Origin: Candidatus Binatia bacterium
Lineage (GTDB): Bacteria > Desulfobacterota > Binatia > HRBIN30 > BPIQ01
NCBI GenBank assembly: GCA_026004195.1
Contig: BPIQ01000002.1
Location: forward strand, 806,585 to 870,584
Reading direction: 5' to 3'
Length of the DNA stretch: 64,000 bases
Shown here one piece after another: positions 9,412 to 19,219 of this stretch (positions are counted from its first letter, which is position 1; each line of letters starts with the position of its first letter). Made by a program: the position numbers and the translations under genes. The notes beneath the pieces are model-generated. The model was not told where the DNA came from. It worked only from the letters and a program-made list of their open reading frames with translations, and ran no database searches.

Positions 9412-9646
9412 GCAACCGGATTTCGGGTCTTTCCGGCCAACGCTAGCAGCCGACCCGCCGGGTGCCAAGTCGCCCCCGCTCCGCCGTGCCGCGCACCCTC
9501 GTCCCGCCGGTGGCTCTGCCGCCCGAGCTCTCGCTCCCGAAAGAAAATCCGGACGAGCTCCCGCGGCGCGCCCCGCGCTCTTACGGCGAGAGGCTGGCCC
9601 CCCGGGCCCGTTTCAGGTAAGCGATTCGGGCCGGAGGAGGAAGAAA

Positions 9647-10210
9647 GTGAGAGCTCGTTCGCTGGCCAGCCTCCCTGTCTGCGCCCTTGCCGCGGCACTT
9701 TGCTTTTCGTCCTGCACGTGCCGTCGGGAAACCCCACCGCCTCCCAGAGAGGCGAGGGTCCTGCCTACGAAACCGGCCGGTTTCGGCACGGCGACGACTC
9801 CGAGCCCGAGCCCGACGGTCGGGACGAGCGCTTCGCCGACTCCGGCTCTTTTGCCCACCCATACCCCGGCTCCGCCGCCCCTCGCGGACCTCCCGGGGGA
9901 CTTTCCCGCGGACGTTCCCGTGCTGCCCGATGCCCGAATCGCGGCCGTGCAGAAACTCGCCGGCCAAGCGCACAACGTGATCTTCACCGCCGTCACCCCG
10001 CCGCCGGAAATTTTCCGGTACTATCGCGAGGACCTGAAGTCGAAGGGCTACCAGCTCACGCAGGAATACCAGGCCAAGGAGCAGTCCTTCCTTTCGTTCA
10101 AGAAGGGGCAGCTCGTCGTCAACATCGTCATCACGCGAGATCCGAACGACCCGGATCGGAGCGCCGTGGCGGTCATGTACCAGGTCGAGGAGGAAGTCGA
10201 AGAATTCTGA
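9647..10210 (+). CDS. Lipoprotein of unknown function with Pro/Thr/Ser linker
   Basis: Predicted 187 residues. A GTG start at 9647 has a GGAGGAGG Shine-Dalgarno seven bases upstream. The signal peptide ends in FSSC (about residue 21), so the protein should be lipid-anchored. A low-complexity Thr/Pro/Ser linker spans about 35-80. The folded part (about 85-185) has the pattern of a small alpha/beta domain: PVLPDARI, FRYYREDLKSKGY, then a strand-rich end with an acidic EEEVEEF tail. I do not recognise a named family. The stop overlaps the proposed start of the downstream glycosyltransferase, so the two probably form an operon. Confidence 0.75.
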   Translation: MRARSLASLPVCALAAALCFSSCTCRRETPPPPREARVLPTKPAGFGTATTPSPSPTVGTSASPTPALLPTHTPAPPPLADLPGDFPADVPVLPDARIAAVQKLAGQAHNVIFTAVTPPPEIFRYYREDLKSKGYQLTQEYQAKEQSFLSFKKGQLVVNIVITRDPNDPDRSAVAVMYQVEEEVEEF

Positions 10211-12162
10211 AGATCGCCTCCGCGTGGGTTCTCGGACTCGCCGCGATCGGGGCACTCCGGGCGGAGCGTTCTCCCGCGCTCGCCGGGGCACTGCTGGTTT
10301 TTTCGGCCGTTCTCTTCGCCGCCGGGTCGCGCGTGCCCGAGCCCGAAGAGCCGATCCTGCGAGCCGGTAGCCGCGACGACTCCGGCCGGTGGATGGCCGC
10401 GGTCGGCGCTCTTTTCACCGGGCTCTCCACGCTCCTGCTCTCGGTCGACTGGGCCGATTTCCTCTTCCCCGTTTTCTGCGTGGGACCGCCGGCACTCCTG
10501 TTGCTCGGCCTCGGACTCGACCGGCTCGGGGGGTTCGGAAGTCGGTCGCCGCGATTTGCCGGCCGCTCGCGCGCGAATCTCGAGCTTGCCCCGTGCCTCG
10601 GAATCCTTCTCCTTCTCGCGGCCGGTTACCGGTTCGCCACCCTCGGGTGGTTCCCGCCCCCGGACGGTTTTTCCTCGATCGAGGAAACGCAGAGGGCCAC
10701 GGGTGGCGTGGCCATCCTCGATCGAGGGGCCCGCCCCTGGGAGTGGCCTTACTGCCAGTATCTCGCGGCGGCCTCCTTCGCCGCTTTCGGACGGAATATC
10801 TACGCACTGCGGGTCCCGGTCACGGTGCTCGGCTCGCTCACTCCGCTTTTCTTCTACGCCTTCGCGCGCCGGTTCCTGTCGGCGCGAGCTGCCTGGATCG
10901 CCGCGGCTTTCCTCGCGGTGTCGCGCTGGCACGTCCAGGTGAGCTGGTACAACGAGGACGTCTACGTCCCGCTGTTTCCCTTCACGGTCCTCCTCTGGTT
11001 GCTTTTCCGGACCTCCCGCGAGCCTCGTCCGCTTCTCCACGTCGCGCTCGGAGCGCTCACGGGATCGATGTTGTACACCTACGCGGCTTTTCGCCCCACC
11101 TTTCTCCTGGTCCTCCTTTTTCTGGCACTCGTGGTGATGCGGAGACCCGAGCGGCGCCTCCTCATGCGGCCCTACGGGGTGTGGGCTGCCGTCTTCGCCC
11201 TTTTCGCCTGCCCGCTCGTTTCGCTGCTCCGGGGAGAGCCGGACCTCTATTTCGAAGCCCTCCACCGCTCGTTCGCCAACCGCGACTACTACAGTCCCGA
11301 CCCCGGGCGATTTTTCGCCCTGCGCATCGAGCGCGCGGTCGCCGTCGCCCGTGCCTTTCTCGCCTCGGATCGGGGCGCTTTCTTTCCCTCGCTCAACTCG
11401 GGCGAGGAACCGCTCCTCGACCCCGTGACAGCGAGCCTTTTCGTCTTCGGCCTGGCGACGGCTCTCCGGTCGCCCACGCCCCGACGTACCTACCTTCTCG
11501 GGGCGTTCGGCTTCCTTCTCGTCGGGACGACGATCGTCGTGCAGAACCTGGATTTTCGCCGGCTCTCGATTCTCGTGCCGTTCGTCTTCGCCTTCGTCGG
11601 GATCGCCGCGGAACGCGTGCTCCGCGCCCCGTCGCGAAGGCGGGCGTCCGTCGCGCTCTTCCTGCTTCTGGCCGCGAGCGCCGCCTACAACGCCCACTTT
11701 CTCTTTTTCCGGCTCTCGCGCGACCCGGTCACCCGCGCCTACCACCGCGACGTCTACACCGTACCCGCCTTCTACCTCCACCACCACTACGCGGGTGAGT
11801 ACGTGTTTTTCCTCACCGACACCGTCCGGAACTTCTTCCTTCCCAACGACTACGACTGGCTCAAACCGCCGGACCTGGCGGGCGAAACGCTGGAAGACCC
11901 GCAGCAGTTTTTCCGGCCGAGGAGGGTCGACCGGAAGGCCGTCCTTCTTCTCGCCGAACGTCCGCTCCTCGAAGGGCTCGTCCCGAAGGTCGAGCGGACG
12001 TACGAGGAAGCGGCGTGCGAAATCCGACGGGACCCCGACGATAGCCGGTGGGATCTCGCCGTCTGCCGCATCCCGCGGGAGAGTTACGAGCGAGGGCACC
12101 TCGCGACTGCCGCGCGGGAAAAAGGCCCGACGGAGCCCTCTCAGCCTTCTTTGCGGAAGTAG
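10207..12162 (+). CDS. GT39-like membrane glycosyltransferase
   Basis: Predicted about 651 residues, with ten or more transmembrane segments in the first 480 residues and a soluble C-terminal tail. It resembles ArnT/PMT-type (GT39/GT83) glycosyltransferases, which use a polyprenyl-phosphate sugar donor at the periplasmic face. The first-loop acidic motif is in DGFSSIEETQRA. No ATG, GTG or TTG precedes the first predicted helix. The best start is CTG at 10207, overlapping the TGA of the upstream lipoprotein as CTGA, with AGGAGGA 12 bases upstream; ATT at 10204 is the other option. A start at Met394 of the genome context (10393) would delete the first helices. The 3' end overlaps larC by 22 bases. 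Confidence 0.75.
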   Translation: MKIASAWVLGLAAIGALRAERSPALAGALLVFSAVLFAAGSRVPEPEEPILRAGSRDDSGRWMAAVGALFTGLSTLLLSVDWADFLFPVFCVGPPALLLLGLGLDRLGGFGSRSPRFAGRSRANLELAPCLGILLLLAAGYRFATLGWFPPPDGFSSIEETQRATGGVAILDRGARPWEWPYCQYLAAASFAAFGRNIYALRVPVTVLGSLTPLFFYAFARRFLSARAAWIAAAFLAVSRWHVQVSWYNEDVYVPLFPFTVLLWLLFRTSREPRPLLHVALGALTGSMLYTYAAFRPTFLLVLLFLALVVMRRPERRLLMRPYGVWAAVFALFACPLVSLLRGEPDLYFEALHRSFANRDYYSPDPGRFFALRIERAVAVARAFLASDRGAFFPSLNSGEEPLLDPVTASLFVFGLATALRSPTPRRTYLLGAFGFLLVGTTIVVQNLDFRRLSILVPFVFAFVGIAAERVLRAPSRRRASVALFLLLAASAAYNAHFLFFRLSRDPVTRAYHRDVYTVPAFYLHHHYAGEYVFFLTDTVRNFFLPNDYDWLKPPDLAGETLEDPQQFFRPRRVDRKAVLLLAERPLLEGLVPKVERTYEEAACEIRRDPDDSRWDLAVCRIPRESYERGHLATAAREKGPTEPSQPSLRK

Positions 12163-13319
12163 GCCAGAAGAGCCGAACGGTAGACCTCCCGGAGCGGAAC
12201 CCCACTCGAACGGGCAAGTGCCTTGCAGTCCTCGTACTCGGGTGCCACCGTAGGCGGCCCCTCGCCCCCCTCGGCGACCTTCACCCGGACCCGCCCGTAG
12301 GGGCACTCGACTTCCTCCGTGCGACGCGGGAGTTTCCAGCGCCGGGCACGGGAAACGCGCACTCCCAGGGTCGAGGTCTCGAGCAGGAGAACCCGCGCGA
12401 GCCGCGAGCGGTCTTCGGGCCGCCCGAGCACGCGCAGGAGAACACCCGGCCGGTTTTTCTTCATCTGGGCCGGCACGAGGAACACGTCGAGCGCCCCCTG
12501 CTCGAAAAGTTTCTCGAGGACGTAGTCGTAGAACTCCGGCGACATGTCGTCCACGTTGGTCTCCAGAACGACCACCTCGTCCTGCTCCCAGGCGTCGTCC
12601 ACCTCGCCCAGGACGGCGCGCAACACGTTCGGTCGATCGCGGAGGGTCCGACTTCCCGCACCGTATCCCACGGATTCGACCCGGAACGGGGGAGGCTCGG
12701 AATCCGTCTCCGCCAAGCCGGCCAGAAGAGCGGCGCCGGTCGGCGTGACGAGCTCTCCGCTGCCGTCGCCTGCGCGGAGCCGAAAGCCCCGCAAGAGCTC
12801 GACCGTCGCGGGCGCCGGCACCGGAATCGGACCGTGGGCCGAATCGACGGTGCCCGAGCCGCCGGGAAGTTCCGAGACGAAAATCCTTCGCACCCCGAGA
12901 AATTCGAGCGCGCCGACCGTACCCACGACGTCGACGACCGCGTCGACGGCCCCGACCTCGTGGAAGGTCACGTCCTCGGGCGGCACGCCGTGGATCTTTC
13001 CCTCCGCTTCCGCGAGTCGGGCGAAGACGGCGAGGGATTTCTCCTTGACAGCGGGGGCCAGCTCGCTCTCTTCGATCCACCGCCGGATTTCGCGGAATTT
13101 CCTGTGTCCGTGCTCGCGACCGTGCTCGACCTCCACGTCGAACTTCGTCGCACGAACGGCCCCGACCCGCTTGGGAAAGGCCCGCAGCCGGAATCCCCCC
13201 ACGGGGAGCGCCCCCAGGATCGCCTCGACCTCCCCGAGCGGGACGCCGAGCGAGAGCAGGGACCCGAGCGCCATGTCACCGGCAATTCCGGAAAACGCGT
13301 CCCAGTAGAGCACCCTCAT
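12141..13319 (-). CDS. larC: LarC-type nickel insertion protein
   Basis: Predicted 392 residues. LarC uses CTP-dependent chemistry to insert nickel into the pincer nucleotide cofactor used by lactate racemase and related enzymes. Conserved parts include WDAFSGIAGDM near the N-terminus, FHEVGAVDAVVDVVG around 130, GSGTVDSAHGPIPVPAPAT around 170, TPTGAALLAG near 215 and the C-terminal domain stretch ETNVDDMSPE. Some bacteria encode LarC in two frames joined by ribosomal frameshifting; here it is one continuous frame. The start overlaps the stop of the upstream ImmA/IrrE gene as ATGA. No larA, larB or larE is in the window. Confidence 0.88.
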   Translation of the reverse strand: MRVLYWDAFSGIAGDMALGSLLSLGVPLGEVEAILGALPVGGFRLRAFPKRVGAVRATKFDVEVEHGREHGHRKFREIRRWIEESELAPAVKEKSLAVFARLAEAEGKIHGVPPEDVTFHEVGAVDAVVDVVGTVGALEFLGVRRIFVSELPGGSGTVDSAHGPIPVPAPATVELLRGFRLRAGDGSGELVTPTGAALLAGLAETDSEPPPFRVESVGYGAGSRTLRDRPNVLRAVLGEVDDAWEQDEVVVLETNVDDMSPEFYDYVLEKLFEQGALDVFLVPAQMKKNRPGVLLRVLGRPEDRSRLARVLLLETSTLGVRVSRARRWKLPRRTEEVECPYGRVRVKVAEGGEGPPTVAPEYEDCKALARSSGVPLREVYRSALLAYFRKEG

Positions 13320-13954
13320 CGACGCTTCAGGCCTCCGGCACGGGTCTGGCGGGCGGCGTATTCGATCCACTCCGAACGTGTCTCGGGTCTCCGCCAGACG
13401 GAGCCCCGGGAGAAAGCTTCCAGCTGGAAGGCCATCGTACTCTCGGAGACGAGAAACTTGCGGGCGAGGGCACGAACGAACTCGGAAGGGTACGGGGGGC
13501 TCGTCCCCGGCGGCAAGATGGCTGCGATCGACCAGAGGGGGGCGAGGAGAGCCGCCGCTCCGAAATTGGCCTCCCGCTCGAGCACGGCACCGCGGCCCGA
13601 GACTCTCCCCGGGTCCACCCTCCGGCAACCGACGAGGTTCGGAAGCCGTCCTTCGGGGAAATGGATCTCGCCGTGGACGATTTCGTGGGCGAGCGTGAAC
13701 CGGATGCGGGTGCGGGGGTTCTGCTTGCGAAGGTAGATCGTCCGCTGTTCGCCGTCCGGCGTCAGCACGATCTTTCCGTCGAGACCACCCGGAAGATCCA
13801 CCTCGAATACCCGGTAGGTGTCGAACCGTGCCAGAAATTCCTCGAGGCGAAAAGGAGGGGAGCGGAACCCGACACAGCGGTGGATCCCGTCGACCGCCTC
13901 GAGGATCTCCGCGGCACGCGCCGAGCTCGAAGCTGCTCTGCCGTACACCGTCAA
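13316..13954 (-). CDS. ImmA/IrrE-family zinc metallopeptidase
   Basis: Predicted 212 residues. The zinc-binding HExxH motif is HEIVH at 90-94, and the probable third ligand lies in the EREANFGAAALL helix about 40 residues later. This is the PF06114 pattern. Family members cleave phage or stress repressors (ImmA) or DdrO (IrrE). No HTH repressor gene is adjacent. Instead the gene is translationally coupled to larC. The C-terminal 60 residues resemble a small helical substrate-recognition region. The substrate is unknown. Confidence 0.8.
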   Translation of the reverse strand: MTVYGRAASSSARAAEILEAVDGIHRCVGFRSPPFRLEEFLARFDTYRVFEVDLPGGLDGKIVLTPDGEQRTIYLRKQNPRTRIRFTLAHEIVHGEIHFPEGRLPNLVGCRRVDPGRVSGRGAVLEREANFGAAALLAPLWSIAAILPPGTSPPYPSEFVRALARKFLVSESTMAFQLEAFSRGSVWRRPETRSEWIEYAARQTRAGGLKRR

Positions 13955-14156
13955 GAAACAGCGCCTCCCGGGATTGGCCGCCCTTCCATGCTAGCACCGG
14001 CAAAGGAACGAGAGAAAAGCCCCCGGCCTCCCTGGAAGCCGGAAGTACCAGGCTCCGTCCGGGAAAGCCAGGACCTCCCCCGGGGACCCCGCGGTGCGCG
14101 GGACGGAAGCTCGGGCCGGCAATCCGGACCGTCGTGCCGAAGGCCGGCGGCAGCGC

Positions 14157-15125
14157 TCACCGGCCCGAGGGGCCCGTCTCCGGCTCCTCCGGCGGAAGCC
14201 CGAGCTTCGTCCTGAGCTCCCGCCACTCCCGCGGCGAGAGCCCGACGTCCTCGGGGCGTACCCGCTCGCCGGCCAGCATCCTGCGGACCGCCTCGAGGCC
14301 CCCGCGGGAGATCCGGAATCCCCCGAGCCGATAGTCCCGCACGGCCTCGTACGTGATCGGAACCCACCGCCGGACGATGTCGAGGATCACTTCCGCATAG
14401 GCGCGGATCTCGTACTGCGCGTGCTCGTCGGCCCGAAGCTCGAGGAAGTGGATCAGGTTGTGGAGGTCGATCTTCCAGTACCACTGCGTGTAGAAGTTCA
14501 GCGAGAGATTCATCCGCGCGAGCTCGCGGGCGAGGCCCTTCCTCGAGGGATCGAGGATCGTTCCGTCCTGTCGTTCGTTGAGCATTTCCTCGTAATGGGC
14601 GTACGCTCGCTCCGCATCTTCGCGGAGAAGCCGGAGGACACGGGCCGCCTCCTCCCCTTCGAGAACCTCGCCGCGCCCCTGGCGATTTCCCCTCGACTGC
14701 GTGGCGAGGTGCTCGGGAGCGGGGACGTAGAACTCCTTGTCCAGGATGGAGTACCGAGCGGAGTACTCGTTCACGTTGGCGGTCCTGTGGCGGATCCACT
14801 GCCGGGCCACGAAAATCGGGAGCTTCACGTGGAATTTGATCTCGCACATCTCGAACGGAGTCGTGTGCGAGTGGCGCAGCAGGTACCGGATGAGCCCGAC
14901 GTCGTCGCGAAGTCTCTTCGTGCCCTTCCCGTAGGAAACCCGTGCGGCCTGCACGACGGCGGAATCGTCGCCCATGTAATCGACGACGCGGACGAAACCG
15001 TGGTCGAGGACGGGGAAGGGAAGGTAGAGGATCTCTTCGAGGGCCGGGACCGTGACACGGCGGGTGGAGTACGTTCGCGCCCGCGCGGCATCCACTTCCG
15101 CCTGCTGTTCGGCGGTGAGCCTCAT
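14157..15125 (-). CDS. thyX: Flavin-dependent thymidylate synthase ThyX
   Basis: Predicted 322 residues. ThyX makes dTMP from dUMP using methylenetetrahydrofolate, NADPH and FAD. The signature RHRx7S is present as [11 protein letters not shown] at 112-122. [17 protein letters not shown] (about 87-103, in shorter parts HTTPFE and KFHVKLP) and the C-terminal [11 protein letters not shown] region also match. It is somewhat longer than many ThyX proteins (220-260 residues), with an extra segment around 130-160 and a C-terminal extension. The ATG at 15125 overlaps the DUF309 stop as ATGA. It is the last gene of the purH-to-thyX run, linking purine, folate and dTMP metabolism. No thyA is seen here. 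Confidence 0.95.
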   Translation of the reverse strand: MRLTAEQQAEVDAARARTYSTRRVTVPALEEILYLPFPVLDHGFVRVVDYMGDDSAVVQAARVSYGKGTKRLRDDVGLIRYLLRHSHTTPFEMCEIKFHVKLPIFVARQWIRHRTANVNEYSARYSILDKEFYVPAPEHLATQSRGNRQGRGEVLEGEEAARVLRLLREDAERAYAHYEEMLNERQDGTILDPSRKGLARELARMNLSLNFYTQWYWKIDLHNLIHFLELRADEHAQYEIRAYAEVILDIVRRWVPITYEAVRDYRLGGFRISRGGLEAVRRMLAGERVRPEDVGLSPREWRELRTKLGLPPEEPETGPSGR

Positions 15126-15499
15126 CGAGGGGCCTTCGAGAGCAGGCGGATTTTCGGGGCTCTTCGCTTCTCGAACCATCGACGCGACGCGACCTTGTTT
15201 CTCCGGAGCTCCTCGAGATACGAACTCACGTCGTCGTAGAGGGCATCGACGTCGATTTCCAGGTACGAGGGTCGGTAGTCTTCGAGACGGAGCAGGCAGG
15301 CTTGCAAGAGGTGGTTCCTCCCCCTACCGCCGCCGCGGTGGAAGTGCAAGTACAAGGCGACCGAAAGCTGCACGAGCGCCTCGACGAACGGCCGCTCCTC
15401 TTCGGAACTCTCGTGCCAGGCTCGCTCGAACTGCTCCTGGCTCGAGAAGTAGTCGGCACGGTTGAAGCTCTCGATCGCGGCCCGTAGCTCCGGGCGCAT
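15122..15499 (-). CDS. DUF309-family protein
   Basis: Predicted 125 residues, all helical. The family pattern is visible as [17 protein letters not shown] near the N-terminus and [19 protein letters not shown] in the middle, followed by [15 protein letters not shown]309 proteins (PF03745) are small and uncharacterised; they often sit near nucleotide or folate genes. The gene starts seven bases after the DUF1015 stop and overlaps thyX by four bases. Confidence 0.8.
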   Translation of the reverse strand: MRPELRAAIESFNRADYFSSQEQFERAWHESSEEERPFVEALVQLSVALYLHFHRGGGRGRNHLLQACLLRLEDYRPSYLEIDVDALYDDVSSYLEELRRNKVASRRWFEKRRAPKIRLLSKAPR

Positions 15500-15506
15500 G
15501 GTCTTC

Positions 15507-16784
15507 TCACTCGAGCGGACGAAAGACGAGCCCGCTCAGAAGCTTCGGCACGAAAAAGGTCGTTTTCTCCGGCAGCTTCTGCCCGCTTTCCGCGGCCCGA
15601 CGAATGGCATCGATCCCCGGAGGGGGCACGAAAAACGCGGCGTGGGCCCGACCGGCACGTACCTGTTCGAGCGCCTCGTGGAAGTCCCTCGTGTACCGGA
15701 GCCTCCCCTCCGAAGCGGCCTCCGACGCCTCGACGCCGAGCATCCGGGAAAACACGACGCGGTCGAGCACGACCACGGCCATTCGGCGCACCTCCGGCGA
15801 GAACTCCGGCAGGAGCCTGCCGAGCGCCTCCGAGTCGGGGACCCGGAGCAGAAGGAAGGGCCCGTCTCGGAGAGCCGCGCCGAACCATTCGGATCCCTCG
15901 GGACTCGCCTCCGCGCGCTCGGGCGGAAGGGGCTCCTCGCAGGTTCGAACCTCGAACACCGAGGAAAGCTCGCGGGCGAACTCGCGGGTGGAACGTCCCG
16001 AGTCCACCAGCACCCGATGGGTCGGCAGCACGACCAGGCCCGGGTCGCGCATCGAGCAGAGGTACGCGAGGACGAAGTTCGCCGGATGGTCCGGCGAGAG
16101 CTCTCCGCGCTCCCGCAACCGGTCGCGGAACGCGAGCGCGGTCTCGTACCTGTGGTGCCCGTCGGCGATGAGAACCCACTGGGCGGAAAGCCCCCTTTCG
16201 ATCTCCCTCGCGCGTCGCTCCTCTCGGAGCGGCCAGAGGCGGTGGCGGCACCCCTCCTCGTCGGAGACGTCCACGGCCGGGAGCTCGGCCTCGAGGGCCC
16301 GGCGGGTCGGTTCGAGCACTTCGAGGTCCTCGGGGTAGAGCCCGAAGATGGGGCACAGATTGGCCCGGCAAGCCTCGAGGAGTCTCAGCCGGTCCTCCTT
16401 GGCCTTGGGGAGCGTCCTTTCGTGAGGCCGGACCCATCCGCTTTCGAACGGCTCGAGCCGCAACGCGCCGACGACTCCCGTGCGCGAGAGCGGCCGGCCG
16501 GAGATCGGACAGGAAAAGTCCTGCACGTAGACGTAGAAAACCGGTTCGGCCTCCGGCACGAGCACCCCTTTCCTCCGCCACTCGGCGAAGCGCACCGCCG
16601 CCACCTCGTAGCGGTCGGACTCGCGGCCGAGGATGAGCCGCACGACGTTGTAGGGGCTCTTGCGGTAGAGCCGCGACTGCAGCTCCCCGTCGATCACGTC
16701 GTACGGCGGTGCGACGAGATCCGCAGGGTCTCCGGCCACCGCAGGGTCGAACCGAAGTCCGCGAAAAGGCCGGAAGTCCACCAT
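15507..16784 (-). CDS. DUF1015-family protein
   Basis: Predicted 425 residues, the usual length for DUF1015 (COG4198, PF06245). Conserved segments are PFRGLRFDPAVAGD and VAPPYDVID at the N-terminus, SPYNVVRLILG near 55, and the hallmark ADGHHRYETAL near 210. The biochemical role is not established. Met19 of the longest frame (position 16784) is chosen because family members begin at about FRPFRG. It lies four bases after the YrdC-family gene stop, within the purine operon. Confidence 0.88.
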   Translation of the reverse strand: MVDFRPFRGLRFDPAVAGDPADLVAPPYDVIDGELQSRLYRKSPYNVVRLILGRESDRYEVAAVRFAEWRRKGVLVPEAEPVFYVYVQDFSCPISGRPLSRTGVVGALRLEPFESGWVRPHERTLPKAKEDRLRLLEACRANLCPIFGLYPEDLEVLEPTRRALEAELPAVDVSDEEGCRHRLWPLREERRAREIERGLSAQWVLIADGHHRYETALAFRDRLRERGELSPDHPANFVLAYLCSMRDPGLVVLPTHRVLVDSGRSTREFARELSSVFEVRTCEEPLPPERAEASPEGSEWFGAALRDGPFLLLRVPDSEALGRLLPEFSPEVRRMAVVVLDRVVFSRMLGVEASEAASEGRLRYTRDFHEALEQVRAGRAHAAFFVPPPGIDAIRRAAESGQKLPEKTTFFVPKLLSGLVFRPLE

Positions 16785-16788
16785 GGAC

Positions 16789-17394
16789 TCACCCCGACCC
16801 CTCCGCCGCCTCCCGCAGCGCCTCCTCGGCGACCGCACCCGGCCTCAGGATTCGTAGCGGCGGACCGGGGTCGACGACGGTCGACGGCGAGCCTCCCGCG
16901 AGAGTGCCGCCGTCGACGTAACGATCCACCGCTTCCCCGAAGTAAGCCCGTGCTTCTTCGATCCGGACGGGCGGCGGCTCGCCGGAAGGGTTGGCGCTCG
17001 GAGTCGTGAGGGGAGCCCCCAGAGCCTCGACGATGGAGGTCGCCAGTGCGTGACTCGACCACCGGACCCCGATCGTGCCGCTTCCGGCCGTGAGAAGCGG
17101 CGAGACGTGGGGCCGGGCGGGCAGCACGAGGGTCAGAGGACCGGGCCAGAAGCGCTCCGCGAGCCTGCGTGCCGCGGCCGAGAAGCGATCGGCCACCCGC
17201 TCGACCATCTCGAAACCGGAGACGAGAACCGCGATGGGCTTCTCGGGAGGGCGGACCTTGAGGCGCACGAGCTTTCGGACCCCTTCGGGAGACTCGACCG
17301 ACGCCCCGAGGCCGTAGAAGGTCTCCGTGGGATAGACGAGGACGCCTCCCGCGCGGAGAACCGACACGACTTCTTCGAGCTCAGGCGAGTCCAC
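16789..17394 (-). CDS. Sua5/YciO/YrdC-family threonylcarbamoyl-AMP synthase
   Basis: Predicted 201 residues, a single YrdC domain. It should make threonylcarbamoyl-AMP from threonine, bicarbonate and ATP for the tRNA t6A37 modification. Conserved parts are [13 protein letters not shown] at 18-30, [13 protein letters not shown] ([13 protein letters not shown]) near 50, [11 protein letters not shown] near 83, the basic TIGVRWSSH segment and [15 protein letters not shown]. The C-terminal Sua5 domain is absent, as in TsaC. It overlaps purE by 14 bases. Confidence 0.9.
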   Translation of the reverse strand: MDSPELEEVVSVLRAGGVLVYPTETFYGLGASVESPEGVRKLVRLKVRPPEKPIAVLVSGFEMVERVADRFSAAARRLAERFWPGPLTLVLPARPHVSPLLTAGSGTIGVRWSSHALATSIVEALGAPLTTPSANPSGEPPPVRIEEARAYFGEAVDRYVDGGTLAGGSPSTVVDPGPPLRILRPGAVAEEALREAAEGSG

Positions 17395-17914
17395 GTTCCT
17401 GCTGGAGGCGCTCGTTTTTGGCCTCCACCTTGTCGGCCAACGCCCGCTTGTGCTCCTCGAGTTTGGCGGCGAGTCTCGGCTCCCCTAGGGCGAGGATCTG
17501 GGTGGCGAGGATCGCGGCATTTTCGGCCCCGGCTTTTCCGATCGCCACGGTCGCCACGGGCACACCGGCCGGCATCTGCACCGTCGAGAGAAGCGCGTCG
17601 AGGCCACCGAGCGAACCGCTCTCGAGCGGAACACCGATCACGGGCAGCGTCGTGTGCGCCGCGACCACTCCGGCGAGGTGGGCGGCAGCTCCCGCTCCCG
17701 CGACGAACACCTCGATGCCGCGGGAGTGCGCCTGCGCGACGTAGGCGATCGTACGCGCCGGCGAGCGGTGCGCCGACGTGACGCGGACCTCGTAAGGAAC
17801 TCCGAACTCGTCGAGCTTCGCGGCGGCAGCGGACATGACGTCCCAGTCGGAGTCGCTGCCCATGAGAATCGCAACCCGCGGTCGTTCGCCTTTTTTCTTG
17901 CTCTTCTTCGCCAT
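17381..17914 (-). CDS. purE: N5-carboxyaminoimidazole ribonucleotide mutase PurE
   Basis: Predicted 177 residues. PurE converts N5-CAIR to CAIR in de novo purine synthesis. The class I signatures are GSDSDW at about 19-24, SAHRSP at 47-52, and [25 protein letters not shown] in the middle. The protein has a basic N-terminal KKSKKKGER extension and a charged helical C-terminal tail (about 155-177) not usual for PurE. purK is not in the window. It follows purD by 15 bases. Confidence 0.95.
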   Translation of the reverse strand: MAKKSKKKGERPRVAILMGSDSDWDVMSAAAAKLDEFGVPYEVRVTSAHRSPARTIAYVAQAHSRGIEVFVAGAGAAAHLAGVVAAHTTLPVIGVPLESGSLGGLDALLSTVQMPAGVPVATVAIGKAGAENAAILATQILALGEPRLAAKLEEHKRALADKVEAKNERLQQERGLA

Positions 17915-17929
17915 CTCGACCCCTTTCCG

Positions 17930-19219
17930 CTACGCGCCCCGGTCGCCGGCCGACCGTGCTGCCCGCCGCCCGATGTCCTTCCGGTAGTGCACGCCGTCCC
18001 AGCGGATTTTCTCGACCATCCTGTAGGCTTCCTGCACGGCCGAAGGCACGTCCGAGCCGAGCGCCGTGACGGCCAGGACGCGGCCACCCGCGGTGACGTA
18101 ACGACCGTCCCGCAATGCCGTCCCGGCGTGGAACACGACACCGTTCTCCCACTTGCGGGCTTCTTCCAGTCCCTCGATTTCCACCCCGGTCTGGTACGGT
18201 CCCGGATAACCCGCCGATGCCATGACGACACAGGCCGAAGCCCGCGAGTCCCATTCGGCTCGCACGCCCTCGAGCCTGCCCTCGACACAGGCTTCGAGCA
18301 AATCGAGCAAATCCGAGCGCAGGCGCAGCATGAGAACCTGGCATTCCGGGTCGCCGAAGCGCACGTTGAATTCGAGAACCTTCGCCTCCTCGCCCCGAAC
18401 CATCAGGCCCGCGTAGAGCACGCCCCGGTAGCGGATTTTCTTCTCCTCGAGGCCCGCCAGAACCGGCCGCACGATGCGCTCGAGAACCTGCCCCTGCACG
18501 GAGTCGGTCAGGACCGCGGACGGCGAGAAGGCACCCATCCCGCCCGTGTTCGGGCCGGTGTCGCCGTCGAAGGCCCTCTTGTGGTCCTGAGAACTCGCCA
18601 GGGGGAGGACGGACATGCCGTCCACGAGCGCCATGAACGACGCCTCTTCCCCCTCGAGGAACTCCTCGACCACCACCCGGCTACCGGCGTCTCCGAAAAG
18701 CTTCCCCTCGAGCATTTCCTGGATCGCCTCTTCCGCTTCCGCCACGGTCCGGCAGACGAACACCCCTTTCCCCGCCGCCAGGCCGTCGGCCTTCACCACG
18801 ACCGGAGCCCCCACTTCGCGGACGTAGGTCTTGGCTTCTTCGGAGCTCGAAAAGACCCCGAAAAAACCCGTGGGGACTTTCTGTTTCCGGCAGAGTTCCT
18901 TGGCGAAGGCCTTGCTTCCCTCGAGTCTCGCGGCTTCTCGTCCCGGACCGAAGATTTTCAGGTTGTGGCGCTCGAACTCGTCCACGATCCCCAGGGTCAG
19001 GGGGAGTTCGGGTCCGACCACCGTGAGGTCCACCTTCTTTTCTCTCGCGAACCGAACGAGCCCGGCGACATCGTCGGCACGCAGGGGCACGAGTTCGGCC
19101 AGCTCGCCGATGCCCGCGTTACCCGGGGCGCAGTAGATCTTTTCGACCCGGGGAGAACGGCCGAGCTTCCAGACCAGGGCGTGCTCCCGCCCTCCACCTC
19201 CCACGACCAGAACGTTCAT
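17930..19219 (-). CDS. purD: Phosphoribosylamine-glycine ligase PurD (GARS)
   Basis: Predicted 429 residues, full length. It ligates glycine to phosphoribosylamine with ATP, step two of purine synthesis. The N-terminus VLVVGGGGREHAL, the KADGLAAGKGV segment of the ATP-grasp domain (about 140), GPNTGGMGA near 230 and EFNVRFGDPECQ near 285 are all present. It sits 60 bases downstream of purH and 15 upstream of purE. No strong Shine-Dalgarno is seen before the ATG at 19219. Confidence 0.97.
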   Translation of the reverse strand: MNVLVVGGGGREHALVWKLGRSPRVEKIYCAPGNAGIGELAELVPLRADDVAGLVRFAREKKVDLTVVGPELPLTLGIVDEFERHNLKIFGPGREAARLEGSKAFAKELCRKQKVPTGFFGVFSSSEEAKTYVREVGAPVVVKADGLAAGKGVFVCRTVAEAEEAIQEMLEGKLFGDAGSRVVVEEFLEGEEASFMALVDGMSVLPLASSQDHKRAFDGDTGPNTGGMGAFSPSAVLTDSVQGQVLERIVRPVLAGLEEKKIRYRGVLYAGLMVRGEEAKVLEFNVRFGDPECQVLMLRLRSDLLDLLEACVEGRLEGVRAEWDSRASACVVMASAGYPGPYQTGVEIEGLEEARKWENGVVFHAGTALRDGRYVTAGGRVLAVTALGSDVPSAVQEAYRMVEKIRWDGVHYRKDIGRRAARSAGDRGA

